NCBI RefSeq assembly: GCF_016863195.1
Contig: NZ_BOOK01000038.1
Coordinates: 62,001-126,000, forward strand
Direction of reading: 5' to 3'
Length of the DNA stretch: 64,000 nucleotides
Origin: Paraplanobispora takensis
Lineage (GTDB): Bacteria; Actinomycetota; Actinomycetes; Streptosporangiales; Streptosporangiaceae
Shown piece after piece: positions 42,190 to 50,986 of this stretch. The position numbers were made by a program, and so were the translations under genes. Every line of letters starts with the position of its first letter. Position 1 is the first letter of the stretch. Below the pieces are notes generated by a model. It saw nothing but the letters and a program-made list of their open reading frames with translations, was not told the origin of the DNA and did not search any database.

Positions 42190-43694
42190 GGAACCACCAC
42201 CGTGACCGTCGTGCCCCGGCCGGGGGCGCTGCGCAGCTCGAACGCGCCGCCGAGCTCGCACACGCGCTCGCGCATCAGGCGCAGGCCCATGCCGTGGCGG
42301 CCGTTCACGGTCTCCGGGTCGAAACCGGCGCCGTCGTCGCTGATCTCCACGCGCACGGCCGGACCGGAGCGGGCGAGCCGTACCCGCAGGAGGCCGGGGT
42401 CGCCGTGCTTGACCGCGTTGCCGAGCGCCTCCTGGATCAGGCGGAGGACGGCGTGCTCGGTGGCCGGGGCAAGCGTCACCTCCTCGAGCACGGTCTCCAC
42501 CCGGATGCCGAGCCGGGTCTCGTAAGCGCGGCACAACTCCTCGACGGCGGGGACGAGCCCGGCGTCCTCCAGCGCCACCGGGCGCAGCTCCAGCAGCAGC
42601 GCCTGCATCTCGCGCATCGCCCGGGCCGAGGTGCGCTCCATGGCCTCGGCCTCCCGCCTGAGATGCTCGGGCGCGGCCCGGCGCATCCCCGCGGCGAGCA
42701 GACTGAGCGAGAACAGGTCCTGCGAGATGGAGTCGTGCAGCTCGCGGGCGATCCGGGCGCGCTCCGCCTGCCGGGCCTCCCCCTGCGCCGCCGCGCGCTG
42801 CGCGGCCAGCGCCTCCTCCAGGCGCCCGGTCATCGCGTTGAACGACTCCTCCAGCCGGCCGACCTCGTCGCGGCGCGTCACCGGGACGCGGTGCCGGAAG
42901 TCGCCCCCGGCCACCGTCCCGGCGACGACCGCCAGCCGCCGCATCCTGCCGATCAGGCGTCGGGTGCCGAGCAGCCCGAACAGCAGCCCGACCGGCACGC
43001 CGAGCACGAGGACCGCCGCTCCCGGCAGGATCAGCCCGGGCAGGAGGTCGGCCCTGACCGGTGTGCCGGAGCCCGGTGGCGCCTGGACCATGACGTAGCC
43101 CACGGTCTTGAGCTTCTCGGAGAGGCCGTCCGCGGGCTTCTCGCCCCAGGTCTTGAGCTCCCCGGAGGACCCGTCCCCGGCCCCCTTCCCTCCTGGCGGG
43201 CGCAGCAGCACCGGGCTCACGGCCCACAGCGCCTCCCCCGCCGGGGTCGTGCCCCGGCCGGTGGCCGCCGCCGGGATCCTCATCCGCTGCCCGGACGCGT
43301 ACACGCTCCGGGCCGAGCTGGTCACGACCACGCCCTCGTCGTCGAGCAGCACCTCGACCGGCTCGCCGAAGACGTCCTCCTGCGCCGACCTGATCTGCAC
43401 GCCCTCGGTGTAGCCCGCCGGGGTGCCGCGGAGGGACAGCTCGGCCCCGGCGTTCTCGGAGGCGATCGTGAGCAGCGTCATGGCGTCCGGCCCCGAGAGC
43501 TCGCCGACGACCTTGCTCACGATCAGGCTGAGGATCTTCGCGTCCCGCCCGGCCTGGCTCTGCAACCGCCGTTCGAGCTCCGTGCCGCCGATCACCGACG
43601 GGAGGTAGACGCCGAGGAGGACCGCCTCTACGACGATGACGACCGCGGCGGTGACGAGGACGTACGACGCCGCCATCCGGCCTCTGAGCCCCAT
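42186..43694 (-). CDS. Sensor histidine kinase with extracytoplasmic loop and HAMP
   Basis: A 502-residue kinase. Two membrane helices (about 8-30 and 202-225) enclose an extracellular sensor domain of about 170 residues. A HAMP-like segment (about 226-285) and the HisKA_3 phospho-acceptor ARIARELHDSISQD follow, then an HATPase domain with the N box IQEALGNAVKHG and G box DDGAGF. Domain order matches LiaS/NarX relatives with a real ligand-binding ectodomain, unlike the kinase of the first system. Translationally coupled to its regulator. Confidence 0.92.
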   Translation of the reverse strand: MGLRGRMAASYVLVTAAVVIVVEAVLLGVYLPSVIGGTELERRLQSQAGRDAKILSLIVSKVVGELSGPDAMTLLTIASENAGAELSLRGTPAGYTEGVQIRSAQEDVFGEPVEVLLDDEGVVVTSSARSVYASGQRMRIPAAATGRGTTPAGEALWAVSPVLLRPPGGKGAGDGSSGELKTWGEKPADGLSEKLKTVGYVMVQAPPGSGTPVRADLLPGLILPGAAVLVLGVPVGLLFGLLGTRRLIGRMRRLAVVAGTVAGGDFRHRVPVTRRDEVGRLEESFNAMTGRLEEALAAQRAAAQGEARQAERARIARELHDSISQDLFSLSLLAAGMRRAAPEHLRREAEAMERTSARAMREMQALLLELRPVALEDAGLVPAVEELCRAYETRLGIRVETVLEEVTLAPATEHAVLRLIQEALGNAVKHGDPGLLRVRLARSGPAVRVEISDDGAGFDPETVNGRHGMGLRLMRERVCELGGAFELRSAPGRGTTVTVVVP

Positions 43695-43803
43695 TCCCGC
43701 AGCGTACTTTTCCGGCGCGGATCATTCCTCCCCCATCGGGGGGAGCCGGGAACGCGGTGGGAGCCGGAGGAGCCGGGAACGCGGCGGGGCCGGGCCCGCG
43801 GGT

Positions 43804-45459
43804 TCACAGGGCGGCGCGGATCGCCGTGCTCGCCGCCTCGCGCATCGTCGCGTGCAGGACCGCGTTGGCCTCGCGGTCGGTGCGCGCCTCCACGATGCGC
43901 ACCCCCTCGCCGCGCATGGCCTTGGTGAGCTGGTCCGGCGCGTCGACGAAGGCGTACGGCGTGCCGGTGGCGGCGGCCAGGTAGGCCAGGTCCACCCCGT
44001 GCGAGGTGCCGAAGACCCGCTCGAACGGGTCGCGGAGCGCGGCCTGGGGCAGCAGCGAGAAGATCCCGCCCCCGTCGTTGTTGACCACGACCAGGCACAG
44101 GTCGGGCCGGGGCTCGCGGGGGCCGAGGATCAGCCCGTTGTGGTCGTGCAGGAACGTCAGGTCGCCCATCAGCGCGAACGCCGGGCCGGTGTGGGCCAGC
44201 GCCGCGCCCATCGCCGTGGAGACCACCCCGTCGATGCCGGCCACGCCCCGGTTGGCCAGGATCCGCACCCCGCGCCGGGGACGCATCGTCTGGTCCAGGT
44301 CGCGGATCGGCATGGAGGAGCCGGACACCAGCAGCGACCCGTTGGGCAGCGCGTCGACCAGATCGCGGGCCAGGCGCGGCTCGCTGAGCCCCGAGCCGTC
44401 CAGCACCCCGTCGATCGCGTCCCTGGCCGCGGTTTCGGCCCGGCGCCAGGCGTGCAGCCAGGTGTCGTCGCCGGCCGCGATCGGGATCTCCACGGCCTGC
44501 GCCACCTGGGTGGCCGAGCGGGTCGGGTCGGGCCAGCGGGTCAGGTCGGGGGCGACCACGATGTGCTCGTCGGCGTGCTTGAGCCAGTTGAGCAGCGGCC
44601 GGGACAGGCCGGGGCGCCCGAGGGTGACGACCACCTCCGGCCGGTGCGCGTCGGCGAACTCCGGGGTGCCCAGCATGAAGTGGTAGGCCGACATCGCGTG
44701 GTCGCCGTAGCGGGCCCCGCCGTTGGGCTCCGACAGCACGGGCCAGCCGGCCATGCCCGCCGCCGCGACGTACCGGCGCACGTTGGGGGCGCCGTCGCCG
44801 ACCACCAGCACGCCCCGCCGGGTGGGGGGCAGGTGCAGCGCGACCGTCGGGGGCGCCACCCGGGCGCGGACCCACGGCCCGCCGGCGCCGCCGTCCAGCG
44901 GCTCGCACCAGGAGGGATCCCCGTCGGGGATCAGCGGCTCGCGGAAGGCCAGGTTCAGGTGGACCGGGCCGGGGTCGTCCGGGCCCATGGAGCGGTGGTA
45001 GGCGCGGCAGGCCAGGGAGCGCCAGTAGGCGACCTGCCCGGGCCGCTCCTCGGGGACGCCGACCTCGCCGAACCAGCGCACCGCGGTGCCGTACAGCTTG
45101 AGCTGGTCCGTCGTCTGGCTGGACCCGGTGTCGCGCAGCTCCGGCGGCCGGTCGGCGGTGAACACCAGCAGCGGCACCCCCGACTCGTGGGCCTCCATGA
45201 CGGCCGGGTGGAAGTTGGCCGAGGCGGTGCCCGAGGTGCAGATCAGCGCGACCGGGCGCTCACCGCGCCGGGCCAGGCCCACGGCCAGGAAGGACGCCGA
45301 GCGCTCGTCGATGCGCACGTGCAGCCGGATCCGGCTGTCGGCGTGCGCGGCCAGGGCCAGCGGGGCCGAACGGGAGCCGGGGGCGAGCACCACGTCCGTG
45401 AGGCCGCAGCGCACCAGCTCATCGACCAGGACGGTCGCGAGCGCGGTCGCGGGATTCAC
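43804..45459 (-). CDS. menD: SEPHCHC synthase MenD
   Basis: A 551-residue thiamine-diphosphate enzyme that joins 2-oxoglutarate-derived succinic semialdehyde to isochorismate in menaquinone synthesis. Diagnostic segments: LAPGSRSAPLALAAH near residue 25, ERSASFLAVGLARRG, CTSGTASANFHPAV, ADRPPELRDTGSSQT, and the C-terminal ThDP site MGDLTFLHDHNGL with VVVNNDGGGIFS. The length is normal. The GTG start overlaps the menC stop (GTGA). It follows menC in a two-gene operon. Confidence 0.97.
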   Translation of the reverse strand: MNPATALATVLVDELVRCGLTDVVLAPGSRSAPLALAAHADSRIRLHVRIDERSASFLAVGLARRGERPVALICTSGTASANFHPAVMEAHESGVPLLVFTADRPPELRDTGSSQTTDQLKLYGTAVRWFGEVGVPEERPGQVAYWRSLACRAYHRSMGPDDPGPVHLNLAFREPLIPDGDPSWCEPLDGGAGGPWVRARVAPPTVALHLPPTRRGVLVVGDGAPNVRRYVAAAGMAGWPVLSEPNGGARYGDHAMSAYHFMLGTPEFADAHRPEVVVTLGRPGLSRPLLNWLKHADEHIVVAPDLTRWPDPTRSATQVAQAVEIPIAAGDDTWLHAWRRAETAARDAIDGVLDGSGLSEPRLARDLVDALPNGSLLVSGSSMPIRDLDQTMRPRRGVRILANRGVAGIDGVVSTAMGAALAHTGPAFALMGDLTFLHDHNGLILGPREPRPDLCLVVVNNDGGGIFSLLPQAALRDPFERVFGTSHGVDLAYLAAATGTPYAFVDAPDQLTKAMRGEGVRIVEARTDREANAVLHATMREAASTAIRAAL

Positions 45460-46421
45460 CGGACTGCCTCCTCAAGACGGCGCACCCAGGCGGGTGACTC
45501 CATCTCATAGCGTGCCAAAGCGGTCTCATCGACGGTGGGACGCCACACCGCGAGCATCCCGTCGACCGGGACCAGCGGGTCGGCCACCACGTCCCCCTCC
45601 AGCAGGGACAGGGTGCCCAGGCCGCAGGCGTAGGGCAGCTCGGGCAGGGCGGCGGCCAGCGCCACCCCCGCGGCCAGGCCGACGGAGGTCTCCACGGCGC
45701 TGGAGACCACCGCGGGCAGCCCGCAGGCCTCCACCACGCGCAGCGCGGCGGCGACCCCGCCGAGCGGCTGGACCTTGACCACCGCGATGTCGGCGGCCTC
45801 GGCGGCCCTGACCCGGAGCGGGTCCTCGGCGCGGCGGATCGACTCGTCGGCCGCGATCGGCACCCCGACCTTCCGCCGGACGCGGGCCAGCTCCTCCAGC
45901 GTCGCGCAGGGCTGCTCGACGTACTCCAGCGTGAAGCGGTCGAGCTCGGCGATGGCGCTCACCGCCGTGTCGACGTCCCACGCCCCGTTGGCGTCCACCC
46001 GCACCCGGCCGGACGGGCCGAGCGCGTCTCTCACCGCCTCTACCCTGGCCAGGTCCTCGGCGAACCTCTGGCCCCGCTCCGCGACCTTGACCTTGACCGT
46101 GTCGCAGCCGGACCGCCGCGCCATCTCGTGGGCCTGCTCAGGGCCGACGGCGGGCACGATGGCGTTGACCGGGATCCGGTCGCGCAACGGCGCCGGCCAG
46201 CCGGTGAAGGCGGCCTCCTCGGCGCAGGCCCGCCAGCGGGCGCACTCGGCGGGGCCGTACTCGGGGAAGGGAGAGAACTCGCCCCACCCCGCGGGTCCCT
46301 CGATCAGCACGCCCTCGCGGACGGTCTGAGCGCGGAAGCGCGTGCGCATGGGGATGCGGAAGACCCGGAGCGAGCCGCCGTCCCACCCGGCCGTTCCCTC
46401 TCCCGGGCGACCGACTGTCAC
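45456..46421 (-). CDS. menC: o-Succinylbenzoate synthase MenC
   Basis: A 321-residue enolase-superfamily enzyme that dehydrates SHCHC to o-succinylbenzoate. Catalytic-site segments are present: TVKVKVA (Lys), RVDANGAWDV (metal Asp), LEYVEQPC (metal Glu), ADESIR (metal Asp) and VVKVQPLGGV (second Lys). The N-terminal IPMRTRFRAQTVREG is typical of actinobacterial MenC. The GTG at 46421 adds about 20 residues before that motif, so a later start is possible. Divergent from menE across 74 bp. Confidence 0.93.
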   Translation of the reverse strand: MTVGRPGEGTAGWDGGSLRVFRIPMRTRFRAQTVREGVLIEGPAGWGEFSPFPEYGPAECARWRACAEEAAFTGWPAPLRDRIPVNAIVPAVGPEQAHEMARRSGCDTVKVKVAERGQRFAEDLARVEAVRDALGPSGRVRVDANGAWDVDTAVSAIAELDRFTLEYVEQPCATLEELARVRRKVGVPIAADESIRRAEDPLRVRAAEAADIAVVKVQPLGGVAAALRVVEACGLPAVVSSAVETSVGLAAGVALAAALPELPYACGLGTLSLLEGDVVADPLVPVDGMLAVWRPTVDETALARYEMESPAWVRRLEEAVR

Positions 46422-46495
46422 GATCGTTTCGCCCCTTCCGTCACTCCGGGGCCCTCCCGGCCGATGTCCGCCCTGTCGGGACTAACCTTACGACT

Positions 46496-47683
46496 GTGAT
46501 GATTGGTCCCGCGCACACGGAGTCACCTTCCGGGGGGCCGCGGGAGCTGAACGCCGTCACACTGCCACCGGGACCCGGGCTGTTCCACGCGGTCGCCGCG
46601 GCGCTGGACGGCGACGGCCCCGCCGTCCTGCCGCTCTCGCCCGGCCTGCCGCCGGCCGCGCTGGCCGCCGCGCTCGCCACCCTGCGCCCCACCCATCTCG
46701 ACGGGGTGCCCCGGCCCGACGGCGTCGGCGTTGCCGCCGGGGTGGCGGCGGTCATCGCCACCAGCGGCAGCACCGGCGTCCCCAAGGGCGTCGAACTGCC
46801 GGCCGCGGCCCTGCGCGCCTCCGCGTCGGCGTCCCTGGAACGGCTGGGGGCCGGGCCCGGCGAGCGCTGGCTGTGCTGCCTGCCGCCCTCCCACGTCTCG
46901 GGGCTGCAGGTGCTGGTGCGGTCCCTGCTGGGCGGGACCGACCCGATCATCCACGACGCCTTCTCCCCGGAGGCGGTCCTGGACTCCGGGGCCGGCCACG
47001 TCTCGCTGGTCCCCACCCAGCTGCGCCGCCTGCTGGAGGTCACCGGCGACCTGTCGCTCTTCCGCACGATCCTGCTCGGCGGGGCGGCGGCCCCGGCGGA
47101 CCTGCTCGCCCGGGCCCGGGCCGCCGGCGCCCGGATCGTCACCACGTACGGCATGAGCGAGACGTGCGGCGGGTGCGTCTACGACGGCCGTCCCCTGCGC
47201 GGGGTGGACTTGAAGATCGGCGACGACGGCCGGATCCGCGTCGCCGGCCCCGTGCTGTTCTCGGGCTACCGGCTGCGCCCCGACCTCACCGCGGCGGCCA
47301 CGGAGGGCGGGTGGTTCGTCACCTCCGACCTCGGCACGCTGGACGGCGGCGGGCTCGGCGTGCTGGGCCGGGCCGACGACGTCATCAACACCGGCGGCGA
47401 GAAGGTCGTCGCCGCCGCGGTGGCCGCGGTGGTCTCCGCCTATCCCTCGATCGCCGACGCCGTCGTGGTGGGCCGTCCCGACCCCGAGTGGGGCGAGCGG
47501 GTGGTCGCCGTCGTCGTCTCCCCCGACCCGCCGGCCCTGGCCGAGCTGCGGGCCTTCGTCAAGGAGCGGCTGCCCGCCTACGCGGCCCCGGCCGAGCTCG
47601 ATGTCGTGACCGAAATACCACTTTTGCCCAACGGGAAGCCGGATCTCGTGTTCCTCCGTTATGGTCATAAGCGGGAACCGTGA
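46496..47683 (+). CDS. menE: o-Succinylbenzoate-CoA ligase MenE
   Basis: A 395-residue adenylate-forming ligase, compact like other actinobacterial MenE proteins. The AMP-binding P-loop is TSGSTGVPKGVELP (about 84-97), with LPPSHVSGLQVL, TTYGMSETCGGCVYDG (A5 motif) and TSDLGTLDGGGLGVLGRADDVINTGGEKV (in parts), and the C-terminal catalytic Lys in PLLPNGKPD. It activates o-succinylbenzoate for MenB. menB is not in the window. Confidence 0.95.
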   Translation: MMIGPAHTESPSGGPRELNAVTLPPGPGLFHAVAAALDGDGPAVLPLSPGLPPAALAAALATLRPTHLDGVPRPDGVGVAAGVAAVIATSGSTGVPKGVELPAAALRASASASLERLGAGPGERWLCCLPPSHVSGLQVLVRSLLGGTDPIIHDAFSPEAVLDSGAGHVSLVPTQLRRLLEVTGDLSLFRTILLGGAAAPADLLARARAAGARIVTTYGMSETCGGCVYDGRPLRGVDLKIGDDGRIRVAGPVLFSGYRLRPDLTAAATEGGWFVTSDLGTLDGGGLGVLGRADDVINTGGEKVVAAAVAAVVSAYPSIADAVVVGRPDPEWGERVVAVVVSPDPPALAELRAFVKERLPAYAAPAELDVVTEIPLLPNGKPDLVFLRYGHKREP

Positions 47684-47732
47684 GCGCGCTTGCGCACGTC
47701 ATAGAGGTAACCCAACCAGGAAGGACGGCCCG

Positions 47733-48071
47733 ATGAACCCAACCCGCAAGCTGTGGGTCTCCGCCGGAGTCGTGGCCGTGGTCCTCATCGGCGGCGTGTC
47801 CGTATCCGCGGCCGCCTCCGCCGGCGGGCTGGAGCGAGCCGGCAAGCCCACCCCCGCGACCGAGCCCAATCTTCCCGCCTCCGAGGAGACTCCCCCGCCG
47901 GCCCCGAGCACCGCTCCCGGGAAGACCTCGCCCCCCGAGGACTACGTGGTCTCCAGGGAGGTCAACCCCGACCCCGAATCGGTCACGCGTTACTGGACCG
48001 AGCACCGGATGGAAGGGGCGGAGCCGATGCCGATGCCGCAGGTGGAGGGTCCGGTGGACGTCACCGAGTAG
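47733..48071 (+). CDS. Small secreted protein with propeptide-like tail
   Basis: A 112-residue exported protein: hydrophobic signal (about 7-28, [20 protein letters not shown]), then a Pro/Thr/Glu-rich linker, then [22 protein letters not shown]. The YWTxxRMxxAxPM string resembles the pro-region that precedes the catalytic domain in some actinomycete trypsin-like secreted peptidases, as I recall them, but no protease domain follows and a terminator closes the gene. AAGGA precedes the ATG. Function unknown. Confidence 0.6.
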   Translation: MNPTRKLWVSAGVVAVVLIGGVSVSAAASAGGLERAGKPTPATEPNLPASEETPPPAPSTAPGKTSPPEDYVVSREVNPDPESVTRYWTEHRMEGAEPMPMPQVEGPVDVTE

Positions 48072-48093
48072 GCGCACGGAACCCACCGCGTCG

Positions 48094-48134
48094 GGGTGGA
48101 TCGGTCCCGGACCGATCCACCCATCATATTTTCC
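48094..48134 (+). terminator. Intrinsic terminator with T-rich tail
   Basis: The 12-bp arms GGGTGGATCGGT (48094-48105) and ACCGATCCACCC (48111-48122) pair perfectly around CCCGG, followed by ATCATATTTT. This is a classical Rho-independent terminator, rare in such GC-rich DNA, and separates the small secreted protein from the sigma-factor promoter. Confidence 0.88.
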
Positions 48135-48144
48135 CCGTCAAGTC

Positions 48145-48171
48145 GGGAACAGAAAGGTCCCAAACGGGGTT
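48145..48171 (+). promoter_or_regulatory. SigR-like promoter GGGAAC-N18-GTT
   Basis: GGGAAC (48145-48150) is followed by exactly 18 nt and GTT (48169-48171), 84 nt before the sigma-factor ATG. The SigR/SigH consensus is GGGAAT-N18-GTT. In Streptomyces coelicolor the hrdB and hrdD sigma genes have SigR-dependent promoters, so the position also fits. Confidence 0.65.
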
Positions 48172-48255
48172 ATTGGTACTGGTGCGCCGAGCGGCCCCCG
48201 GCCGCCCCACCCGACATCCACAACACGACGACTCCGTAATGGAGGAGGTGTCCTC

Positions 48256-49683
48256 ATGCCCCAAACCGCCGCCGCGACCTCATCCCCGTCCGAGGCCCCG
48301 ACGACCCTCGCCCAGCTCCTGGACCGAGGGCGAGTTCAGGGTCACCTTTCTCTCGCGGAGCTGCGCCATGCGTTCGCCGAGGCAGGAGTCAGCCCGGCCG
48401 AGGGAAGGTCGATCCTGCGCGAGCTCACCGAGGCGGGGGTGAGCCTGGCCGCCGACAACGAGCCCGCGCTCGCCGCCGCGGTGAAGAAGACCGGTACCAG
48501 GAAGGCGGCCAAGCCGGCCGCCCGCAAGACCACCGTCCGCAAGAGCGCCGTGCCGGCCGCCGAGACCTCCGCCGAGATCTCCGGGACCCCCGAGGCCCCC
48601 GCGCCCGCGACCCGCCGGAAGGCGGCCGCTGCGAAGGCGAGCGCGAAGGCCACCGCGAAGACCGCCCCCAAGGACCTCGACCCCGAGCTGGAGCTGGACG
48701 GCGAGGAGTGGGACGAGGTCGACGAGGCCGATCTGGAGGCCGAGGCCTCCAAGGACCTGGACGACCAGTCCTCGGCCATGGGCGACTCGGTCCACACCTA
48801 CCTGAAGTCCATCGGCCGCCGCACCCTGCTCACCGCCGCCCAGGAGGTCGAGCTGGCCAAGCGGATCGAGGCCGGTCTGTACGCCGAGGCCAAGCTCGAG
48901 GCCGAGCCCGACATGCCCGCCTCCATGCGCGACGACCTGGAATGGGTCGCCGAGGACGGCCGCCGCGCCAAGGACCACATGCTGGAGGCCAACCTCCGGC
49001 TCGTGGTCTCCGTCGCCAAGAAGTACACCGACCGCGGCATGGCCCTGCTCGACGTGGTCCAGGAGGGCAACCTCGGCCTGATCCGCGCGGTGGAGAAGTT
49101 CGACTACACCAAGGGCTACAAGTTCTCCACCTACGCCATGTGGTGGATCCGCCAGGCCATCCAGCGCGGCTTCGCCGACTCCGCCCGGACCATCCGGCTG
49201 CCGGTCCACGTGCTGGAGATGCTGTCCAAGCTGTCGCGCATCGAGCGTGACATGCACCAGCGTCTCGGCCGCGAGCCCACGCCCGAGGAACTGGCGGTGG
49301 AGCTGGACAAGACCCCCGACCAGATCGAGGAGCTGCTGCGCACCAGCCGCCAGCCGATCAGCCTCAACGCCACCATCGGCGAGGACGGCGAGACCACCAT
49401 CGGCGACCTCATCGAGGACGTCGACTCCCCCGAGGCCTCGGAGGTGGTGGACCGCCAGCTGCTGGCCGAGCAGCTGCGCGGCGTGCTGGGCAACCTCTCC
49501 CCGCGGGAGGCCCGGATCATGGCCCTGCGCTTCGGCCTCGTCGACGGCAAGCCGCACACCCTCGACGAGATCGGCAAGCACCTCGGCCTGACCCGCGAGC
49601 GCATCCGCCAGCTGGAGAAGGAGTCCCTGTCCAAGCTGCGCCACCCGAGCAACACCCGCCCGCTGCTCGACTGGGCCAGCTGA
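48256..49683 (+). CDS. Principal-type sigma-70 factor (HrdB/SigA-like)
   Basis: A 475-residue sigma factor. The N-terminal part (about 1-170) is Ala/Lys-rich then acidic ([18 protein letters not shown]), like the 1.1 extension of HrdB/SigA. Regions 1.2-2 (about 175-310) contain [37 protein letters not shown] in parts. Regions 3-4 follow, ending [19 protein letters not shown]. The region 2.4/3.0 part reads [17 protein letters not shown] rather than the HrdB-type ITRAMADQARTIRIPVH, and the tail LLDWAS resembles group 2 factors, so it may be a second principal-like sigma. GGAGGAGG precedes the ATG. Confidence 0.9.
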   Translation: MPQTAAATSSPSEAPTTLAQLLDRGRVQGHLSLAELRHAFAEAGVSPAEGRSILRELTEAGVSLAADNEPALAAAVKKTGTRKAAKPAARKTTVRKSAVPAAETSAEISGTPEAPAPATRRKAAAAKASAKATAKTAPKDLDPELELDGEEWDEVDEADLEAEASKDLDDQSSAMGDSVHTYLKSIGRRTLLTAAQEVELAKRIEAGLYAEAKLEAEPDMPASMRDDLEWVAEDGRRAKDHMLEANLRLVVSVAKKYTDRGMALLDVVQEGNLGLIRAVEKFDYTKGYKFSTYAMWWIRQAIQRGFADSARTIRLPVHVLEMLSKLSRIERDMHQRLGREPTPEELAVELDKTPDQIEELLRTSRQPISLNATIGEDGETTIGDLIEDVDSPEASEVVDRQLLAEQLRGVLGNLSPREARIMALRFGLVDGKPHTLDEIGKHLGLTRERIRQLEKESLSKLRHPSNTRPLLDWAS

Positions 49684-49704
49684 CCCGGCACTCGGCGCAC
49701 ACCC

Positions 49705-49732
49705 CCGGACCGGCCGTACGCGGCCGGTCCGG
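49705..49732. terminator. Hairpin with UACG tetraloop after sigma gene
   Basis: CCGGACCGGCCG (49705-49716) and CGGCCGGTCCGG (49721-49732) form a 12-bp perfect stem closed by a C(UACG)G tetraloop, an especially stable RNA loop. It begins 21 nt after the sigma-factor stop. Confidence 0.8.
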
Positions 49733-49738
49733 ACAGCG

Positions 49739-49771
49739 AGATCCCCGGTACGCGGACCGTACCGGGGATCT
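49739..49771. terminator. Second terminator hairpin after sigma gene
   Basis: AGATCCCCGGTAC (49739-49751) pairs perfectly with GTACCGGGGATCT (49759-49771) around a 7-nt loop and is followed by TCTCGTTGT. Tandem with the UACG hairpin. It may also serve the convergent gene at 49849. Confidence 0.82.
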
Positions 49772-49848
49772 TCTCGTTGTCCGGGAGACCGGGCTCGCTC
49801 GACCCCGTCCGGCGCGCGGCGCCGGGTCCACGGGGCCGGGCGCGCGCG

Positions 49849-50247
49849 TCAGTGCGCGGTGCCGACGGGCAGCACGTCGCGCGGGACGCCGGTGAGGCGG
49901 TGCTGCTCGCGCAGGGTGCGCAGGCGGTCGACCTCGCCCTTCCACATGGCCCCGTCCGGGGTGGCCCTGGCCTTGCGGCGGCTGATCCGGTCGTCGTAGG
50001 ACCGGACGCCGAAGGCCGCGCGCTGGGCCGCCTCGGCGGCCCGCAGCGCCTTGGTCAGCACCTGGTCGAGGACCAGGCCCGCGGCCCGCAGCTCCTGGAC
50101 GGAGGTCGAGGTGGCCTGTACCCGGCGCAGCTCCGCCTCCGCCACCCGGGCCTTCTCCAGGAGCTCGGGGAAGGTCTTCCCGACCTCCTGGTCGGCGTGG
50201 TAGCGAACCTCCGCCTCCCGGCTCACCCGCGGTCGGAAAAACGCCAT
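49849..50247 (-). CDS. Hypothetical 132-residue helical protein
   Basis: A charged, Ala/Arg/Glu-rich protein predicted to be mostly helical (about 15-85, VRYHADQEVGKTFPELLEKA and following), with a basic C-terminal third (SRRKARATPDGAMWKGEVDRLRTLREQH in parts). There is no membrane segment, signal or cysteine. GAGAGGACAGG precedes the ATG. I do not recognise the family. It is divergent from the TetR gene. Confidence 0.65.
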   Translation of the reverse strand: MAFFRPRVSREAEVRYHADQEVGKTFPELLEKARVAEAELRRVQATSTSVQELRAAGLVLDQVLTKALRAAEAAQRAAFGVRSYDDRISRRKARATPDGAMWKGEVDRLRTLREQHRLTGVPRDVLPVGTAH

Positions 50248-50358
50248 CGCCTGTCCTCTCTCACCCCATCGCCGGGCGGCTCCCGGCGGACGACACCCCG
50301 CAGCCTACGCCGTCCGCCTCGCGCCCACCCACTTGGGGAGGTCGTGCCCGGCGTGGCT

Positions 50359-50376
50359 GCCTTTACACAGTAAGGC
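50359..50376. promoter_or_regulatory. Imperfect inverted repeat before tetR
   Basis: GCCTTTACACAGTAAGGC has 5-bp perfect outer arms (GCCTT/AAGGC) and ends 22 bp before the tetR start. It may be the operator for autoregulation. Confidence 0.35.
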
Positions 50377-50398
50377 ACCGGCTGGCACGATGATCCCC

Positions 50399-50986
50399 AT
50401 GCCTGCCAAACGACCTCCGATCCCGCTGTCCAGGGAGCGCATCATCGAGGCGGCCCTGCACATCGCCGACGGCCAGGGGCTGCGCCGGCTGACGATGCGC
50501 CGGCTGGGCGACGCCCTCCAGGTGGAGGCGATGGCGATCTACCATCACCTCCCCCGCGGCAAGGACGCGCTCATGGACGCCCTGGCCGAACACGTCACCG
50601 CCGTGCACGCCGAGCCGGGCGACAGCTGGCAGGAGACCGCCCGGGCGTGGTGCCGGGCGAGCCGGGCGGCGCTGCGCGAGCACCCGGGGGTCCTGGCGCT
50701 GGCCCTGACCAAACAGCCCAAGGGCCGTGCCGCGACGGCCCTGCGGGAGCAGACCGAGCAGCTGGCCGAGGCCGGGCTGGCGGACGCGGCCGAGGCGGTA
50801 CGGGCGCTGCGGGCCTACGTCCTGGGCGCGGTGGCGGTGGAGGTCCAGCAGTCGGGCTGGGCCGAGGCCCCCGACGAGGGTGACGAGCCATGGCGGCCCC
50901 CCTCCCAGGGCGGCGGCAGCCCGGCCGCCGACGCCGACTTCGAGCGCGGCCTCGACGCGATGCTGGCCGGGCTGGCCACCCGCTGA
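50399..50986 (+). CDS. TetR family regulator (TetR_C tetracycline-type)
   Basis: A 195-residue regulator. The helix-turn-helix is at about 10-55 (GLRRLTMRRLGDALQVEAMAIYHHL in parts). The C-terminal domain resembles TetR_C_1, as in TetR itself. The ATG at 50399 (MPAKRPPIPLSRERIIEAAL) is where similarity starts; an upstream in-frame start is not preceded by a ribosome site. No target gene of resistance type is adjacent, so the regulated gene is uncertain. Confidence 0.85.
   Translation: MPAKRPPIPLSRERIIEAALHIADGQGLRRLTMRRLGDALQVEAMAIYHHLPRGKDALMDALAEHVTAVHAEPGDSWQETARAWCRASRAALREHPGVLALALTKQPKGRAATALREQTEQLAEAGLADAAEAVRALRAYVLGAVAVEVQQSGWAEAPDEGDEPWRPPSQGGGSPAADADFERGLDAMLAGLATR

Noticed and set aside
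41524..43725. Second possible kinase-regulator fusion
   Set aside because: Same situation: a frame shadow upstream of the regulator ATG, with an ATGA overlap between two separate genes.
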